Positions 10,998 to 21,212 of a stretch of DNA of 64,000 bases are shown here, piece by piece (position 1 is the first letter of the stretch; each line of letters begins with the position of its first letter). Both the position numbers and the translations under genes were made by a program. The notes under the pieces are model-generated. The model was not told where the DNA came from, ran no database searches, and saw nothing but the letters and a program-made list of their open reading frames with translations. Source of the stretch: Pseudomonas khavaziana (lineage in GTDB: Bacteria; Pseudomonadota; Gammaproteobacteria; Pseudomonadales; Pseudomonadaceae); contig NZ_JAHSTT010000005.1 of NCBI RefSeq assembly GCF_019145205.1, forward strand, positions 310,001 to 374,000, read 5' to 3'.

Positions 10998-11423
10998 GTG
11001 TTCGCCCTAGATCAACGCCTGCAACAAGATACCTTGGCCATTGGGGACTTCCCGCTGTGTCGCCTGCTGCTGTCCAATGACTCGAACTACCCCTGGTTCA
11101 TCCTGGTACCGCGCATCGACGGTATCAGCGAAGTGTTTCAACTGGATGTCGCAGATCAACAAACCTTGTGGCAAGAGACGACGGCCCTGGCGCAGCTGCT
11201 TAATGAAGGGCTGGCCGCCGATAAGATGAACATTGGCGCGCTGGGCAACGTGGTCAGCCAGTTGCATGTGCACGTGATCGTGCGTAAACGCGATGACGCC
11301 GCCTGGCCGGCTCCAGTGTGGGGCAAACATCCCGCTCAACCTTATAACCACGAGCAAGTGTCGGCGATCCGCGCCCGTTTGCGTGAGCTATTGCCCGCCG
11401 ACTTCATCTTTACCCAGGACTGA
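10998..11423 (+). CDS. HIT-family (histidine triad) hydrolase
   Basis: This is a 141-residue protein of the HIT superfamily of nucleotide hydrolases and transferases. The active-site segment reads QLHVHVIVRK, aligning with HxHxHxx motifs such as that of Fhit. The middle and third histidines are kept, while the first is Gln, a substitution seen in some HIT branches. The middle His is the nucleophile, so activity is plausible. A GTG start at 10998 lies 7 bases after GGAG. slyX follows after 3 bases, so the two form an operon. Confidence 0.88.
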   Translation: MFALDQRLQQDTLAIGDFPLCRLLLSNDSNYPWFILVPRIDGISEVFQLDVADQQTLWQETTALAQLLNEGLAADKMNIGALGNVVSQLHVHVIVRKRDDAAWPAPVWGKHPAQPYNHEQVSAIRARLRELLPADFIFTQD

Positions 11424-11426
11424 ACC

Positions 11427-11633
11427 ATGGACCTGCAAGATCGCGTCACCGACCTGGAAAGCCGCCTGGCCTTTCAGGACGACACTATCGAGACCCTCAA
11501 TGACATCCTGGTCACCCAGCAGCGGGCGGTCGAGCGCCTGCAATTGCAGATGAAGGCCCTGCTCAAGCGCCAGGAAGAAATGGGCGGGCAGTTCGAGTCG
11601 TCCGAAGAAGAAGCGCCGCCGCCGCACTATTGA
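11427..11633 (+). CDS. slyX: SlyX family protein
   Basis: This small protein of 68 residues is almost entirely one coiled coil ([20 protein letters not shown], then LNDILVTQQ) with a Pro-rich end, PPPHY, as in other SlyX proteins. Function is unknown; E. coli slyX lies near slyD. The ATG follows the HIT stop by 3 bases, indicating coupled translation. A terminator follows immediately. Confidence 0.93.
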   Translation: MDLQDRVTDLESRLAFQDDTIETLNDILVTQQRAVERLQLQMKALLKRQEEMGGQFESSEEEAPPPHY

Positions 11634-11646
11634 ACGGGCAGACAAT

Positions 11647-11689
11647 AAAAAACCGCGATCCAGGCAACGCTGGATCGCGGTTTTTTTTG
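11647..11689. terminator. Bidirectional terminator after slyX
   Basis: A 13-bp stem, AACCGCGATCCAG with its complement CTGGATCGCGGTT, has A-run and T-run flanks and a short loop. It serves slyX on the plus strand and the cold-shock membrane gene on the minus strand. Confidence 0.93.
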
Positions 11690-11705
11690 CTGCGAAAGCT
11701 TAGGA

Positions 11706-12308
11706 TCAGCGACGCGGCAGGGCAGCGATGACATCTTCGGCTTGCAGGCCCTTGTCACGGTTCATCACCGAGAACTCCACGCGCTGGCCTTCGACCAGGA
11801 CGCGGTGGCCTTCGCCACGGATAGCCCGGAAGTGGACGAAGATATCATCGCCCGAGTCGCGGGAAATGAAGCCGAAGCCTTTGGAGGTGTTGAACCACTT
11901 GACGGTCCCGGTATCCCGATTGGTCATGTCGTAGTTTTGCGAGGCGGCCGCTGGGGACGAACGGTAGAAGCTGATGGCCAGGTGAAGAACGATGGCAACC
12001 ACAGCAATCACCAGGCTGAGCAGGATAGCCGGATGGCCACCGACTTCAGGCATGGGCGCCAGGAGGGTGAGGGTTTGTACGACAACAGTCAGCACCAGCA
12101 GCGCACTGACCAGGTTTTGCAGTTGATGACGTGTGCCTTTGTTCCAGTAAGGGATTACCGGTGCGAGCGTCAGGTTAAGAAGGCCGAACAAGGCCAGGTA
12201 CAGAGCGTCGTGTTGTTGCAGGTAGGGCAGGCTTTCAGGCTGCAGGCTCGGGATAAAGGACAGCAGCAAAGCTGCAACGCCCGTTAGCAGGTGGACGATT
12301 TTCAACAT
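11706..12308 (-). CDS. Membrane protein with C-terminal cold-shock domain
   Basis: This is a 200-residue protein with about four hydrophobic segments in residues 5-115 ([69 protein letters not shown]). A CspA-type domain spans about 130-200 with both RNA-binding motifs (KGFGFI and DIFVHF) and the opening [13 protein letters not shown]. The domain order puts a nucleic-acid-binding fold on the membrane, probably on the cytoplasmic side. Its role is unknown; RNA anchoring at the membrane is only an inference. It is a single gene, with its promoter in 12309-12735. Confidence 0.88.
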   Translation of the reverse strand: MLKIVHLLTGVAALLLSFIPSLQPESLPYLQQHDALYLALFGLLNLTLAPVIPYWNKGTRHQLQNLVSALLVLTVVVQTLTLLAPMPEVGGHPAILLSLVIAVVAIVLHLAISFYRSSPAAASQNYDMTNRDTGTVKWFNTSKGFGFISRDSGDDIFVHFRAIRGEGHRVLVEGQRVEFSVMNRDKGLQAEDVIAALPRR

Positions 12309-12735
12309 TTTGATTAACTCACGTTAAGACGGATCACAAGGAAGAGCTGACTGGCACGGTTCGCTTCTGAACAATGGGAGGCGTTGAGCACGTGCGCGGG
12401 TATCAGCCTATGTGGCGTGCCGCAGACATAAACGGCAGCCACACGGCGTCTATTTAACAGCAAAGGCCGTGCCTACTCAAATCAAGCATTTCGGGGTGTT
12501 GCGCCGGGCACGGCATTTCTGCGGCAAACGCTTGTCCTAGACAGGTGCAGGTTTTTTTAATGGCTTGCAGAGACTCTTCCTACAGGGAGAAAGGCTTGCC
12601 AGTTCACATCTGCAGGCGGGGCAGGGTCGATTTGCCGCATGCAGCCTGGGTGTGTAGGGCTGCACGAGGCCCGCTCTCTTGCTAGAGTGGTCCTGCACCT
12701 GATCAATGAATGCTCGTCAATTGAAGGGGAAAAAC
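12309..12735. other. 427-base divergent intergenic region
   Basis: Located between the leftward cold-shock-domain gene and the rightward Dps-like gene. It should hold both promoters and perhaps a long cold-shock-type leader. No gene or clear repeat was seen. Confidence 0.5.
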
Positions 12736-13209
12736 ATGGCAATCGATATTGGTATCAGTGAAGAAGACCGTAAATCCATCGTCGATGGACTCTCGCGGCT
12801 GCTGTCCGATACCTATGTTCTTTATCTGAAGACCCACAACTTCCACTGGAACGTCACGGGCCCCATGTTTCGTACGCTGCACCTGATGTTCGAGGAGCAG
12901 TACAACGAGCTGGCGCTGGCAGTGGACTCCATCGCCGAGCGCATCCGGGCCCTGGGTTTCCCGGCACCTGGCGCCTATTCGATCTACGCCCGCCTGTCTT
13001 CGATCAAGGAAGAAGAGGGCGTGCCGAGCGCCGAAGAGATGATCAAGCAGTTGGTGGCCGGTCAGGAAGCGGTCACGCGTACCGCCCGTGGCATCTTCCC
13101 ATTGCTCGACAAGGTCAGTGATGAGCCGACGGCGGACCTGCTGACCCAGCGTATGCAGGTTCACGAGAAAACCGCGTGGATGCTGCGTTCCCTGCTCGAA
13201 AACCAGTAA
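12736..13209 (+). CDS. dps: Dps-family ferritin-like protein
   Basis: This is a 157-residue mini-ferritin of the Dps group, which oxidises and stores iron and protects DNA under stress. The conserved ligands are visible in [15 protein letters not shown] (His of the inter-subunit ferroxidase centre), [17 protein letters not shown] and IAERIRALG (Asp/Glu ligands). The ATG at 12736 lies 6 bases after AAGGGGA; an in-frame ATG 30 bases upstream has no good binding site. The N-terminal tail is short and only weakly basic, so DNA binding may be weak. Confidence 0.92.
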   Translation: MAIDIGISEEDRKSIVDGLSRLLSDTYVLYLKTHNFHWNVTGPMFRTLHLMFEEQYNELALAVDSIAERIRALGFPAPGAYSIYARLSSIKEEEGVPSAEEMIKQLVAGQEAVTRTARGIFPLLDKVSDEPTADLLTQRMQVHEKTAWMLRSLLENQ

Positions 13210-13221
13210 CTGTCGAACCCG

Positions 13222-13253
13222 GGCGGCGCCTTTTGGGCGCTGCCTGCTTGTTT
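13222..13253 (+). terminator. Hairpin after the Dps-like gene (weak terminator)
   Basis: A 9-bp stem with one G:T pair, GGCGGCGCC/GGCGCTGCC, has a TTTTG loop and a modest T-rich tail. Confidence 0.5.
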
Positions 13254-13417
13254 CCCTGCGCTTCCTGGCGTTGTCCTACGACTAACAACTCCCCGTCTTC
13301 TGGCTGCTCCGCGCGTCCTGCGGTTTTATAGACCCATCGCCCAATGGGAGAAGCCCATTGGCTGCTGTTTGGCAATGGAGTGTCAGGTGTATGTCACGTG
13401 GAGTAGGTAAGGGAGTG

Positions 13418-13741
13418 ATGGAAACCTGTGGTTTTCACAAGATGAAGGTCGACCCCTTTGACAAGGGGTTTGATATGGGGATGGCCAAGCCATTGTCCCG
13501 TTCGGTCAGGCTCAACGGGTTTTCTACCTGCCTGCGGCTTGAACAGATTTATTGGAATATCCTGACGGAGATCGCCAGGATCAATACCTGCTCAGTCAGT
13601 GCCTTGTTGTCCTATGTCGATCGGGAAGTGCATCTGCGTTACGGAGGAGTGAAGAACTTCAGTGGGTTGGTGAGGGTGGTGTGCGTGGTTCATGTACTCA
13701 AAGGCCGCGCCGCCGCGTCTGCGGACACGCTTGTGCAATAG
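13418..13741 (+). CDS. Ribbon-helix-helix domain protein
   Basis: This is a small protein of about 107 residues. The region SRSVRLNGFSTCLRLEQIYW followed by NILTEIA and VSALLSYVD fits the ribbon-helix-helix fold of PF13467-type proteins, in which an N-terminal beta strand binds DNA and two helices dimerise. The second helix pair is followed by FSGLVRVVCVVHVLK. The ATG at 13418 has AAGGGAG just upstream; an alternative ATG at 13391 with GGAG farther away cannot be ruled out. It stands alone between Dps and the zinc-ribbon gene. DNA targets are unknown. Confidence 0.7.
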   Translation: METCGFHKMKVDPFDKGFDMGMAKPLSRSVRLNGFSTCLRLEQIYWNILTEIARINTCSVSALLSYVDREVHLRYGGVKNFSGLVRVVCVVHVLKGRAAASADTLVQ

Positions 13742-13912
13742 CCCGCTGGCTTCGGGGCCGGCCCTTCAACCTCGCGGGCCTGCCCTGGGGCAGAAAGCCG
13801 GCTGCGCTGCCTCGATTTACCAGATATAATCCCGCGCTTTGCTGCGCATGCCGGGCTTTAATGCACAGGGCAGGGCGTGGCGCTGTAACGTTCTGATCGC
13901 CGAGACATCCCC

Positions 13913-14134
13913 ATGCCCATGTACGACTATCAATGCGCTTCCTGTGGTCACCAGTTGGAAGCCATTCAGAAGATCAGCGCAGCGCCGCTGGTCGATTGCC
14001 CTGCCTGCCAGGCACCTGAGTTGAAGAAGATGTTGTCCATGCCGGGCTTCCGCCTGAGCGGCAGTGGCTGGTACGAGACCGATTTCAAGACCGGCGCCAA
14101 GAAGAACCTGGCGGGCGGCGACAAAGCAGACTGA
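13913..14134 (+). CDS. FmdB-type zinc ribbon protein
   Basis: This is a 73-residue protein with two CxxC pairs, C8-A-S-C11 and C29-P-A-C32, forming a zinc ribbon. It opens MPMYDYQCASCGH as FmdB-family regulators do and carries the following KKMLSMPGFRLSGSGWYETDF segment. The family is common just upstream of aspS in Pseudomonas, and that arrangement holds here (108 bases apart). Biochemical function is unknown; regulation by metal binding is suggested for relatives only. Confidence 0.92.
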   Translation: MPMYDYQCASCGHQLEAIQKISAAPLVDCPACQAPELKKMLSMPGFRLSGSGWYETDFKTGAKKNLAGGDKAD

Positions 14135-14242
14135 GTTGAACTCTACGCGCAGGCTCCTGCATTATCCGTCCCCTGCTTTAATGTACGGTGACGAGGCAAG
14201 CCTGCCACCGAAATTCGAATTACGAGAAGTGAAACCACGACC

Positions 14243-16018
14243 ATGATGCGCAGCCACTATTGCGGCCAACTGAACGAGACCCTGGAAGGTCAGGAAATCA
14301 CCCTTTGCGGATGGGTTCACCGTCGCCGCGACCACGGCGGGGTAATCTTCCTCGATATCCGTGATCGTGATGGTCTGGCCCAGGTGGTGTTTGACCCGGA
14401 CCGCGCCGAGAGCTTCGCCGCCGCCGACCGTGTGCGCAGCGAATATGTAGTGAAGATCACCGGCAAGGTGCGCCTGCGTCCGGCCGGTGCCGTGAACAAG
14501 AACATGGCCTCCGGCGGCATCGAGGTGCTGGGCTATGAGCTGGAAGTGCTGAACGAATCGGAAACCCCGCCGTTCCCGCTCAACGAATACTCCGATGTGG
14601 GCGAAGAAACCCGCCTGCGCTACCGCTTCCTGGACCTGCGTCGTCCGGAAATGGCCGAGAAGCTGCGCCTGCGTTCGCGCATGACCACCAGCATCCGCCG
14701 TTTCCTGGATGAGAACGGCTTCCTCGACGTCGAGACGCCGATCCTCACCCGGGCTACCCCGGAAGGCGCACGTGACTACCTGGTGCCCAGCCGTACCCAC
14801 GCGGGCAGCTTCTTTGCCTTGCCGCAATCGCCGCAGTTGTTCAAGCAACTGCTGATGGTCGCCGGCTTCGACCGTTACTACCAGATCGCCAAGTGCTTCC
14901 GTGACGAAGACCTGCGCGCCGACCGCCAGCCTGAATTCACCCAGATCGACATCGAGACCAGTTTCCTCGATGAAAAAGAGATCATGGGCCTGACCGAACA
15001 GATGATCCGCAACCTGTTCAAGGAAGTGCTGAACCTGGAGTTCGGCGAATTCCCGCACATGACCTTCGAAGAGGCCATGCGCCGCTACGGTTCCGACAAG
15101 CCAGACCTGCGTAACCCGCTGGAACTGGTGGACGTGGCCGACCAGCTCAAGGACGTCGACTTCAAGGTGTTCAGCGGCCCGGCCAACGACCCCAAATGCC
15201 GCATCGCCGCCCTGCGCGTGCCTGGCGGCGCGAGCATGCCGCGCAAGCAGATCGACGACTACACCAAGTTTGTCGGCATCTACGGCGCCAAGGGCCTGGC
15301 GTACATCAAGGTCAACGAGCGCGCCAATGGCGTTGACGGCCTGCAATCGCCGATCGTGAAAAACATCCCTGAAGCCAACCTGAACACGATCCTCGATCGC
15401 GTCGGTGCGGTCGATGGCGACATCGTGTTCTTCGGCGCCGACAAGGCCAAGATCGTCAGCGAAGCCCTGGGCGCCCTGCGCATCAAGCTCGGTCACGACC
15501 TGAACCTGCTGACCTGCGAATGGGCCCCGATGTGGGTCGTCGACTTCCCGATGTTCGAAGAGAACGACGACGGCAGCTTCAGCGCCTTGCACCACCCGTT
15601 CACCGCGCCGAAGTGCTCCCCGCAGGAGCTGGAAGCCAACCCGGCAGGCGCGCTGTCCCGTGCCTATGACATGGTGTTGAACGGTACCGAGCTGGGTGGC
15701 GGTTCGATCCGTATCCACCGCAAAGAGATGCAACAAGCGGTGTTCCGCCTGCTGGGCATCAACGAAGCGGAACAGGAAGAGAAGTTCGGCTTCCTGCTCG
15801 ACGCCCTGAAGTACGGTGCACCGCCCCACGGTGGCTTGGCCTTTGGCCTGGACCGTCTGGTCATGCTGATGACCGGCGCCCAGTCGATCCGTGAAGTGAT
15901 TGCCTTCCCGAAAACCCAGAGCGCTGCGGATGTCATGACCCAGGCTCCGGGTGTGGTGGATGCCAAGGCACTGCGCGAGCTGCACATTCGCCTGCGCGAG
16001 GCGCCGAAGGCTGAGTAA
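14243..16018 (+). CDS. aspS: Aspartyl-tRNA synthetase
   Basis: AspRS charges tRNA-Asp. It has 591 residues, the bacterial-type length. An N-terminal OB-fold anticodon-binding domain ([20 protein letters not shown]) is followed by class II motif 2 ([18 protein letters not shown]), the bacterial insertion domain (about 290-430) and motif 3 ([13 protein letters not shown]). In Pseudomonas this enzyme is generally non-discriminating and also charges tRNA-Asn for later amidation; that is family knowledge, not visible here. Two ATGs in tandem (14243 and 14246) could start it. Confidence 0.97.
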   Translation: MMRSHYCGQLNETLEGQEITLCGWVHRRRDHGGVIFLDIRDRDGLAQVVFDPDRAESFAAADRVRSEYVVKITGKVRLRPAGAVNKNMASGGIEVLGYELEVLNESETPPFPLNEYSDVGEETRLRYRFLDLRRPEMAEKLRLRSRMTTSIRRFLDENGFLDVETPILTRATPEGARDYLVPSRTHAGSFFALPQSPQLFKQLLMVAGFDRYYQIAKCFRDEDLRADRQPEFTQIDIETSFLDEKEIMGLTEQMIRNLFKEVLNLEFGEFPHMTFEEAMRRYGSDKPDLRNPLELVDVADQLKDVDFKVFSGPANDPKCRIAALRVPGGASMPRKQIDDYTKFVGIYGAKGLAYIKVNERANGVDGLQSPIVKNIPEANLNTILDRVGAVDGDIVFFGADKAKIVSEALGALRIKLGHDLNLLTCEWAPMWVVDFPMFEENDDGSFSALHHPFTAPKCSPQELEANPAGALSRAYDMVLNGTELGGGSIRIHRKEMQQAVFRLLGINEAEQEEKFGFLLDALKYGAPPHGGLAFGLDRLVMLMTGAQSIREVIAFPKTQSAADVMTQAPGVVDAKALRELHIRLREAPKAE

Positions 16019-16057
16019 GGCTGCGGCGTGAAAGCGCAATAAGGTTGTACGCAGTCA

Positions 16058-16086
16058 AAAAGGCGCATCTTCGGATGCGCCTTTGC
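16058..16086 (+). terminator. Terminator between aspS and yebC
   Basis: A 10-bp stem, AAGGCGCATC/GATGCGCCTT, is capped by a TTCG tetraloop. The T-run is poor (TTGCGTTT), so some read-through into yebC is likely. Confidence 0.75.
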
Positions 16087-16154
16087 GTTTAAAAGAGGGA
16101 AATCCTGCCTGGGGCGGGATTGATAAGGTTTCTAGAGAATTTCGGAGTTGTGTT

Positions 16155-16901
16155 ATGGCTGGCCATTCCAAGTGGGCGAACATCAAGCACCGCAAAGAGC
16201 GTCAGGATGCCAAGAAGGGCAAGATCTTCACCAAGTGGATTCGCGAACTGACCGTCGCTGCCCGCCAGGGCGGCGGTGACCCGGGTTCCAACCCGCGTCT
16301 GCGCCTGGCGCTGGACAAGGCGCTGGGCGCAAACATGAGCCGCGACATCATTGACCGCGCTGTGGCCCGTGGTGCCGGTGCGGCCGATACCGACGACATG
16401 GTCGAGCTGACCTATGAAGGCTACGGCCCAGGCGGCGTGGCGGTGATGGTCGAGTGCATGACCGACAACCGCAACCGGACCGCCGCAGCCGTGCGCCATG
16501 CGTTCAGCAAGTGCGGTGGTAACCTCGGCACGGATGGTTCGGTCGCGTACCTGTTCGAACGCAAAGGGCAGATCACCTTCGCCCCTGGCACCGATGAAGA
16601 CGCACTGATGGAAGCCGCAATGGAAGCGGACGCCGACGACGTGGTCACCAACGAAGACGGCTCTATCGACGTGTTTACCTCGTTCGCCAGTTTCTACGCC
16701 GTGCGTAATGCCCTGGAGGCCGCTGGTTTCAACGGCACCGATGCAGAAATCGTGATGCTGCCGACCACCAGTGCCGAACTGGACCTGGAGGGGGCGCAGA
16801 AGGTGTTGAAAATGCTGGATATGCTTGAAGATCTGGATGATGTGCAGAATGTGTATTCGAATGCCGACATCCCGGAATCGGTGGCTGAACAGCTAGGCTG
16901 A
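16155..16901 (+). CDS. yebC: YebC/PmpR family transcriptional regulator
   Basis: This is the 248-residue YebC/TACO1 family protein. The start [20 protein letters not shown] is invariant in the family and fixes the ATG at 16155; an upstream in-frame start was rejected. Next come the DNA/RNA-contacting Arg/Lys-rich N-terminus and acidic domains 2 and 3. In P. aeruginosa the relative PmpR represses quinolone-signal regulators; other members aid translation of proline-rich stretches. The location between aspS and ruvC is conserved. A REPIN separates it from ruvC. Confidence 0.95.
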   Translation: MAGHSKWANIKHRKERQDAKKGKIFTKWIRELTVAARQGGGDPGSNPRLRLALDKALGANMSRDIIDRAVARGAGAADTDDMVELTYEGYGPGGVAVMVECMTDNRNRTAAAVRHAFSKCGGNLGTDGSVAYLFERKGQITFAPGTDEDALMEAAMEADADDVVTNEDGSIDVFTSFASFYAVRNALEAAGFNGTDAEIVMLPTTSAELDLEGAQKVLKMLDMLEDLDDVQNVYSNADIPESVAEQLG

Positions 16902-16935
16902 AGAACGATGTAGATCCCAATGTGGAAGGGGCTTG

Positions 16936-17026
16936 TGTGGGAGGGGGCTTGCCCCCGATGGCGGTAGTTCAGTCGATTTATAAGTAACTGACCCACCGCT
17001 ATCGGGAGCAAGCCCCCTCCCACATT
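16936..17026. repeat. REPIN (GGAGGGGGCTTGCCCCCGAT type)
   Basis: TGTGGGAGGGGGCTTGCCCC (from 16936) pairs with the inverted arm GGGAGCAAGCCCCCTCCCAC (to 17023). It lies between yebC and ruvC. Confidence 0.92.
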
Positions 17027-17072
17027 GGATTCTCGCTGTATCGAAAAAAGTATTATTTATTCCGCAGGCGTT

Positions 17073-17597
17073 ATGACTTTAATCCTAGGTATCGACCCCG
17101 GTTCACGCATCACCGGTTTTGGCGTGGTGCAGCACACCCCGCGCGGCTGTATCTATGTGGCCTCGGGTTGCATCCGTACCGGCGCCGGTGAGTTGGCCGA
17201 ACGGCTGCAGATCGTCTATCGCGGCGTACGTGAAGTCATCCAGACTTACGGCCCCGTTACCATGGGCATCGAGAAGGTGTTCATGGCCAAGAACGCCGAC
17301 TCTGCGTTGAAACTCGGCCAGGCCCGTGGCGCCGCTATCGTGGCGGGGGCCGAGGAGGGCATGGAGATCGCCGAATACACCGCGACCCAGGTCAAGCAGG
17401 CCGTCGTTGGCACTGGTGCAGCGAACAAGGAGCAGGTGCAGATGATGGTCATGCACATGCTCAAGCTCACGTCAAAGCCGCAGATCGACGCCTCCGATGC
17501 CCTGGCCATCGCTATTTGCCATGCGCACACCCGCTCCAGCCTGTTGCCTCACGGCTTGGGCACCGCACGTAGTCGTGGCGGGCGGCTACGTCTCTGA
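17073..17597 (+). CDS. ruvC: RuvC, Holliday-junction resolvase
   Basis: RuvC cuts Holliday junctions symmetrically, working with RuvAB. At 174 residues it is the normal size. Catalytic acidic residues are visible in [12 protein letters not shown] (first Asp), [16 protein letters not shown] (Glu) and [14 protein letters not shown] (two Asp). The ATG at 17073 gives [10 protein letters not shown], the conserved start. The gene is first in ruvCAB, with ruvA 68 bases on. Confidence 0.97.
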   Translation: MTLILGIDPGSRITGFGVVQHTPRGCIYVASGCIRTGAGELAERLQIVYRGVREVIQTYGPVTMGIEKVFMAKNADSALKLGQARGAAIVAGAEEGMEIAEYTATQVKQAVVGTGAANKEQVQMMVMHMLKLTSKPQIDASDALAIAICHAHTRSSLLPHGLGTARSRGGRLRL

Positions 17598-17665
17598 TAG
17601 CATCAGCGCATTCGTTATTTGCGGTCAGGCCCTGACCTGACCCTCAAGCCTTAAGGATCTGAACC

Positions 17666-18277
17666 GTGATTGGACGCTTGCGCGGCACCCTGGCTGAGAA
17701 ACAGCCGCCGCACCTGATTCTGGATGTGAATGGATTGGGTTATGAGCTGGAAGTGCCCATGACTACCTTGTATCGCCTGCCGTCGGTCGGCGAGCCGATA
17801 ACCTTGCACACGCATTTAGTGGTGCGTGAAGACGCGCAACTGCTCTATGGTTTCATCGGCAAGCGCGACCGCGATTTCTTCCGCGAACTGATCCGTCTCA
17901 ATGGCGTGGGGCCGAAACTGGCCCTGGCATTGATGTCCAGCCTGGAAGTGGATGAGCTGGTACGTGCCGTTTCCGCCCAGGACACTTCGGCCCTGACCAA
18001 GGTGCCGGGCGTGGGCAAGAAAACCGCCGAGCGCCTGTTGGTGGAGCTCAAGGATCGCTTCAAGGCCTGGGAGGTGGTGCCGAGCATGTTCGCCCTGGTG
18101 CCGAACCAGCCGGATATGCCGGCGGGCCAGGTCGCCAGCGCCGAAAGCGATGCGGTCAGTGCGCTGATCTCCCTGGGCTACAAGCCCCAGGAGGCGAGCA
18201 AGGCGGTATCGGCCATCAAAGACAAGAACCTGAGCAGCGAAGACATGATCCGCCGAGCCCTGAAGGGAATGATTTAA
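17666..18277 (+). CDS. ruvA: RuvA, Holliday-junction binding subunit
   Basis: RuvA forms the tetramer that holds the Holliday junction and loads RuvB. The 203-residue protein starts at GTG ([15 protein letters not shown]), 6 bases after AAGGAT. It has the OB-fold domain I, helix-hairpin-helix motifs in domain II ([15 protein letters not shown] and [20 protein letters not shown]), and the flexible domain III that touches RuvB ([20 protein letters not shown]). Its stop is immediately adjacent to the ruvB start. Confidence 0.97.
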   Translation: MIGRLRGTLAEKQPPHLILDVNGLGYELEVPMTTLYRLPSVGEPITLHTHLVVREDAQLLYGFIGKRDRDFFRELIRLNGVGPKLALALMSSLEVDELVRAVSAQDTSALTKVPGVGKKTAERLLVELKDRFKAWEVVPSMFALVPNQPDMPAGQVASAESDAVSALISLGYKPQEASKAVSAIKDKNLSSEDMIRRALKGMI

Positions 18278-19336
18278 GTGATTGAAGCTGATCGTCTGAT
18301 CGCGGCCACCGGCCCGCGTGACCGTGAAGAAGTCCAGGACCGGGCCATCCGCCCCCTGAGCCTGGCCGAGTATATCGGCCAGCCTACCGTGCGCGAGCAG
18401 ATGGAGCTGTTCATCCAGGCTGCGCGCGGGCGCAGTGAGTCCCTGGACCACACCTTGATCTTCGGCCCGCCGGGGTTGGGCAAGACCACCCTGGCCAATA
18501 TCATCGCCCAGGAAATGGGCGTGTCGATCAAGTCTACCTCCGGCCCGGTGCTGGAGCGTCCTGGCGACCTGGCGGCGCTGTTGACCAATCTTGAACCCCA
18601 CGATGTGTTGTTTATCGACGAGATCCATCGGTTGTCGCCGATTGTCGAGGAAGTGCTGTACCCGGCGATGGAGGACTTCCAGCTCGACATCATGATCGGC
18701 GAAGGCCCGGCGGCCCGTTCGATCAAGCTCGACCTGCCACCGTTCACCCTGGTCGGGGCGACCACCCGCGCGGGCATGCTGACCAATCCGCTGCGAGACC
18801 GTTTTGGCATTGTTCAACGTCTAGAGTTCTATAGCACTGCCGACCTTGCGACCATCGTCAGCCGTTCGGCGAGCATCCTGGGCTTGCCCCTGGACCCGGA
18901 AGGCGCATTTGAAATCGCCCGCCGCGCCCGCGGTACGCCACGGATTGCCAACCGCTTGCTGCGCCGGGTGCGCGACTTTGCCGAAGTGCGTGCCAAGGGC
19001 CACATCACCAAGGCGGTGGCGGACCTGGCATTGAACCTGCTGGACGTGGATGAACATGGTTTCGATCACCAGGACCGGCGCCTGCTCTTGACCATGATCG
19101 AGAAGTTCGACGGTGGCCCGGTTGGCGTGGACAGCCTGGCCGCGGCCATCAGCGAGGAGCGCCATACCATTGAGGATGTGCTGGAGCCATATCTGATCCA
19201 GCAGGGCTACATCATGCGTACACCGCGGGGCAGGGTGGTCACGCGCCATGCTTACCTGCACTTCGGGTTAAATATTCCGTCACGATTGGGGGAGATGCCT
19301 GCTGTAGACGAATTCCTCGATGCAGGGGACGATTAA
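18278..19336 (+). CDS. ruvB: RuvB, branch-migration AAA+ motor
   Basis: RuvB is the hexameric helicase that drives branch migration. It has 352 residues with Walker [12 protein letters not shown], Walker [12 protein letters not shown], sensor 1 [11 protein letters not shown], the arginine-finger region NPLRDRFGI, and the winged-helix C-terminus ending HFGLNIP. The GTG start touches the ruvA stop directly, so translation is coupled. A REPIN follows the stop by 4 bases. Confidence 0.97.
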   Translation: MIEADRLIAATGPRDREEVQDRAIRPLSLAEYIGQPTVREQMELFIQAARGRSESLDHTLIFGPPGLGKTTLANIIAQEMGVSIKSTSGPVLERPGDLAALLTNLEPHDVLFIDEIHRLSPIVEEVLYPAMEDFQLDIMIGEGPAARSIKLDLPPFTLVGATTRAGMLTNPLRDRFGIVQRLEFYSTADLATIVSRSASILGLPLDPEGAFEIARRARGTPRIANRLLRRVRDFAEVRAKGHITKAVADLALNLLDVDEHGFDHQDRRLLLTMIEKFDGGPVGVDSLAAAISEERHTIEDVLEPYLIQQGYIMRTPRGRVVTRHAYLHFGLNIPSRLGEMPAVDEFLDAGDD

Positions 19337-19340
19337 AAAA

Positions 19341-19440
19341 TGTAGGAGCAAGCTTGCTCGCGAAAAACGGCAACGATAACGCGTGCTTCCTGAGTAAACG
19401 CGGCGCCTAAGGGTTTTTCGCGAGCAAGCTCGCTCCTACA
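19341..19440. repeat. REPIN (GAGCAAGCTTGCTCGCGAA type)
   Basis: It opens TGTAGGAGCAAGCTTGCTCG and closes with the inverted arm ending GCTCGCTCCTACA. It is close in sequence to the copies at 2429 and 36732, including the middle part near 'AACGCG'. It lies between ruvB and ybgC. Confidence 0.92.
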
Positions 19441-19583
19441 GGGTATTTGCCACGTGGGGTGATTTATCTGAAGTTTGTGCTGTCCCAGTGTCTGGTGTCG
19501 TCATTCAGGCAGTGGAAATGTTTTCAGGTATTGAAAAAACAGTTGCCCAGCCAATTGGCAACCTGAGGAGTAAGCACTAGAGT

Positions 19584-20039
19584 ATGCGCGCGCAAAACGG
19601 GGATCAGTCGTTCGCACATCGCTGTCGCGTTTATTACGAGGACACCGATGCCGGCGGCATCGTGTATTACGTCAACTACCTCAAGTTCATGGAGCGGGCT
19701 CGCACCGAGCGGCTACGGGAGCTGGGCTTTGCCCAATCCCAGCTTGCAGGGGAGGACCTGTTATTCGTCGTGCATTCCAGCGAGGCGCGTTACCACGCGC
19801 CGGCGCGACTGGACGACGAGTTGCTGGTCAGCGCTGAAGTCATCGAATTGAACCGTGCCAGCCTGCGCTTCAAGCAGCAGGTCAGGCGGGCCACGGATGC
19901 AACGCTGCTCTGCGAGGGGCAGTTCCTGGTGGCGTGTGTGCGCACCAACAGCTTGAAACCTCGGGCCATTCCCGAAACTCTACGTGCGGCCTTTGCTGCC
20001 GTGAGCGGCGCGGGTCAACAATCAAAGCAGGAGATTTAG
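19584..20039 (+). CDS. ybgC: YbgC, Tol-Pal-associated acyl-CoA thioesterase
   Basis: YbgC is a hotdog-fold thioesterase. The active Asp lies in [20 protein letters not shown], the signature of the 4HBT/YbgC class, followed by [12 protein letters not shown]. The length is 151 residues. It opens the ybgC-tolQRAB-pal-cpoB cluster; only one base separates it from tolQ. The ATG at 19584 follows GAGGAGTAAG. The true acyl substrate in Pseudomonas is not evident from sequence. Confidence 0.95.
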   Translation: MRAQNGDQSFAHRCRVYYEDTDAGGIVYYVNYLKFMERARTERLRELGFAQSQLAGEDLLFVVHSSEARYHAPARLDDELLVSAEVIELNRASLRFKQQVRRATDATLLCEGQFLVACVRTNSLKPRAIPETLRAAFAAVSGAGQQSKQEI

Positions 20040-20040
20040 C

Positions 20041-20736
20041 GTGGAACCTACCGTCGTCGACCATTCCTCCATGTGGAGCCTGGTCAGCAATGCCAGTGTC
20101 GTGGTTCAACTGGTCATGCTGACCCTGGTAGCCGCATCGGTTACCTCTTGGGTCATGATTTTTCAGCGCAGCAACATGCTGCGCGCCGGTCGACGTGCCC
20201 TGGAGAGCTTTGAAGAGCGCTTCTGGTCGGGTATCGACCTGTCCAAGCTGTATCGCCAGGCCGGCAGCAACCCGGACCCGGATTCGGGCGTCGAGCAGAT
20301 CTTCCGTGCCGGCTTCAAGGAATTCTCGCGCCTGCGCCAGCAGCCTGGGGTTGACCCGGAAGCCGTGATGGAAGGTGTGGCCCGGGCCATGCGCGTGGCC
20401 ATCTCCCGTGAGGAAGAAAAGCTCGAGCAAGGCCTGCCGTACCTCGCCACCGTAGGTTCCGTCAGCCCTTACATCGGCCTGTTCGGTACCGTGTGGGGGA
20501 TCATGAACTCCTTCCGCGGCCTGGCCCAGGCCCAGCAAGCCACACTGGCCACCGTGGCCCCGGGTATTGCCGAAGCCCTGATCGCCACCGCGATCGGCCT
20601 GTTCGCCGCGATCCCCGCAGTAATCGCCTACAACCGTTTCGCTGCAACCAGCGAAACCTTGATCGGCCGTTACTACACCTTCGCCGATGAATTCCAGGCG
20701 ATCCTGCACCGTAAAGTGCACACCAGCGAAGAATAA
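20041..20736 (+). CDS. tolQ: TolQ, proton-channel subunit of the Tol-Pal motor
   Basis: TolQ, an ExbB/MotA-like inner-membrane protein, forms the proton channel with TolR and energises TolA. It has 231 residues and three membrane helices: one near residues 15-40 (SVVVQLVMLTLVAASVTSWV) and two after residue 130 (VSPYIGLFGTVWGIMNSF; IAEALIATAIGLFAAIPAVI), the latter with the polar GT and AT residues of the channel. The GTG start follows AGGAGATTTAGC and overlaps the end of ybgC closely. Confidence 0.97.
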   Translation: MEPTVVDHSSMWSLVSNASVVVQLVMLTLVAASVTSWVMIFQRSNMLRAGRRALESFEERFWSGIDLSKLYRQAGSNPDPDSGVEQIFRAGFKEFSRLRQQPGVDPEAVMEGVARAMRVAISREEEKLEQGLPYLATVGSVSPYIGLFGTVWGIMNSFRGLAQAQQATLATVAPGIAEALIATAIGLFAAIPAVIAYNRFAATSETLIGRYYTFADEFQAILHRKVHTSEE

Positions 20737-20750
20737 GCAGGTAATTCCCA

Positions 20751-21212
20751 ATGGCTTTAATCGCTCGAGCTCGCAAAAAGCGCAAGCCGGTCGCCGAGAT
20801 GAACGTAGTGCCCTACATCGACGTGATGCTGGTGCTGCTGGTGATCTTCATGGTGACCGCGCCGATGCTCAACCAGGGCGTGAAGGTTGATCTGCCCAAG
20901 GTTTCCAGTGAAGCCTTGCCGCAAGACAACAACACTCAGGTCCTGACCATTTCGATCAAGGCTGACAAGACCTACTACTGGAACCTTGGCAGCGAAGTCG
21001 ACACCCAGAAGCAGCAGGACAAGGCCCTGACCTTGCCGGCGATGACCGATGCGGTGACCAAGATCATTCGCTCCGGCAACGAAGGCGGCAAGCACACCCA
21101 GGTGTTCATCCGAGGCGACAAATCGGTCGACTACGGTTCCGTCATGGGCGCCATGGGCGGACTGCAGAAGGCCGGCGTCGGTAACGTTGGCTTGATTACC
21201 GAGGCGCCCTGA
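20751..21212 (+). CDS. tolR: TolR, proton-channel subunit
   Basis: TolR has 153 residues: a short cytoplasmic start, one membrane helix YIDVMLVLLVIFMVTAPML that carries the essential Asp of the proton path, and a periplasmic domain that binds peptidoglycan. Its stop overlaps the tolA start by one base (TGATG), so the two are translated in tandem. Confidence 0.97.
   Translation: MALIARARKKRKPVAEMNVVPYIDVMLVLLVIFMVTAPMLNQGVKVDLPKVSSEALPQDNNTQVLTISIKADKTYYWNLGSEVDTQKQQDKALTLPAMTDAVTKIIRSGNEGGKHTQVFIRGDKSVDYGSVMGAMGGLQKAGVGNVGLITEAP

Noticed and set aside
14162..16039. Long open frame on the minus strand opposite aspS
   Set aside because: It mirrors the real aspS codons in a GC-rich gene; the product is His/Gln/Val-rich with no domain, a typical shadow frame.
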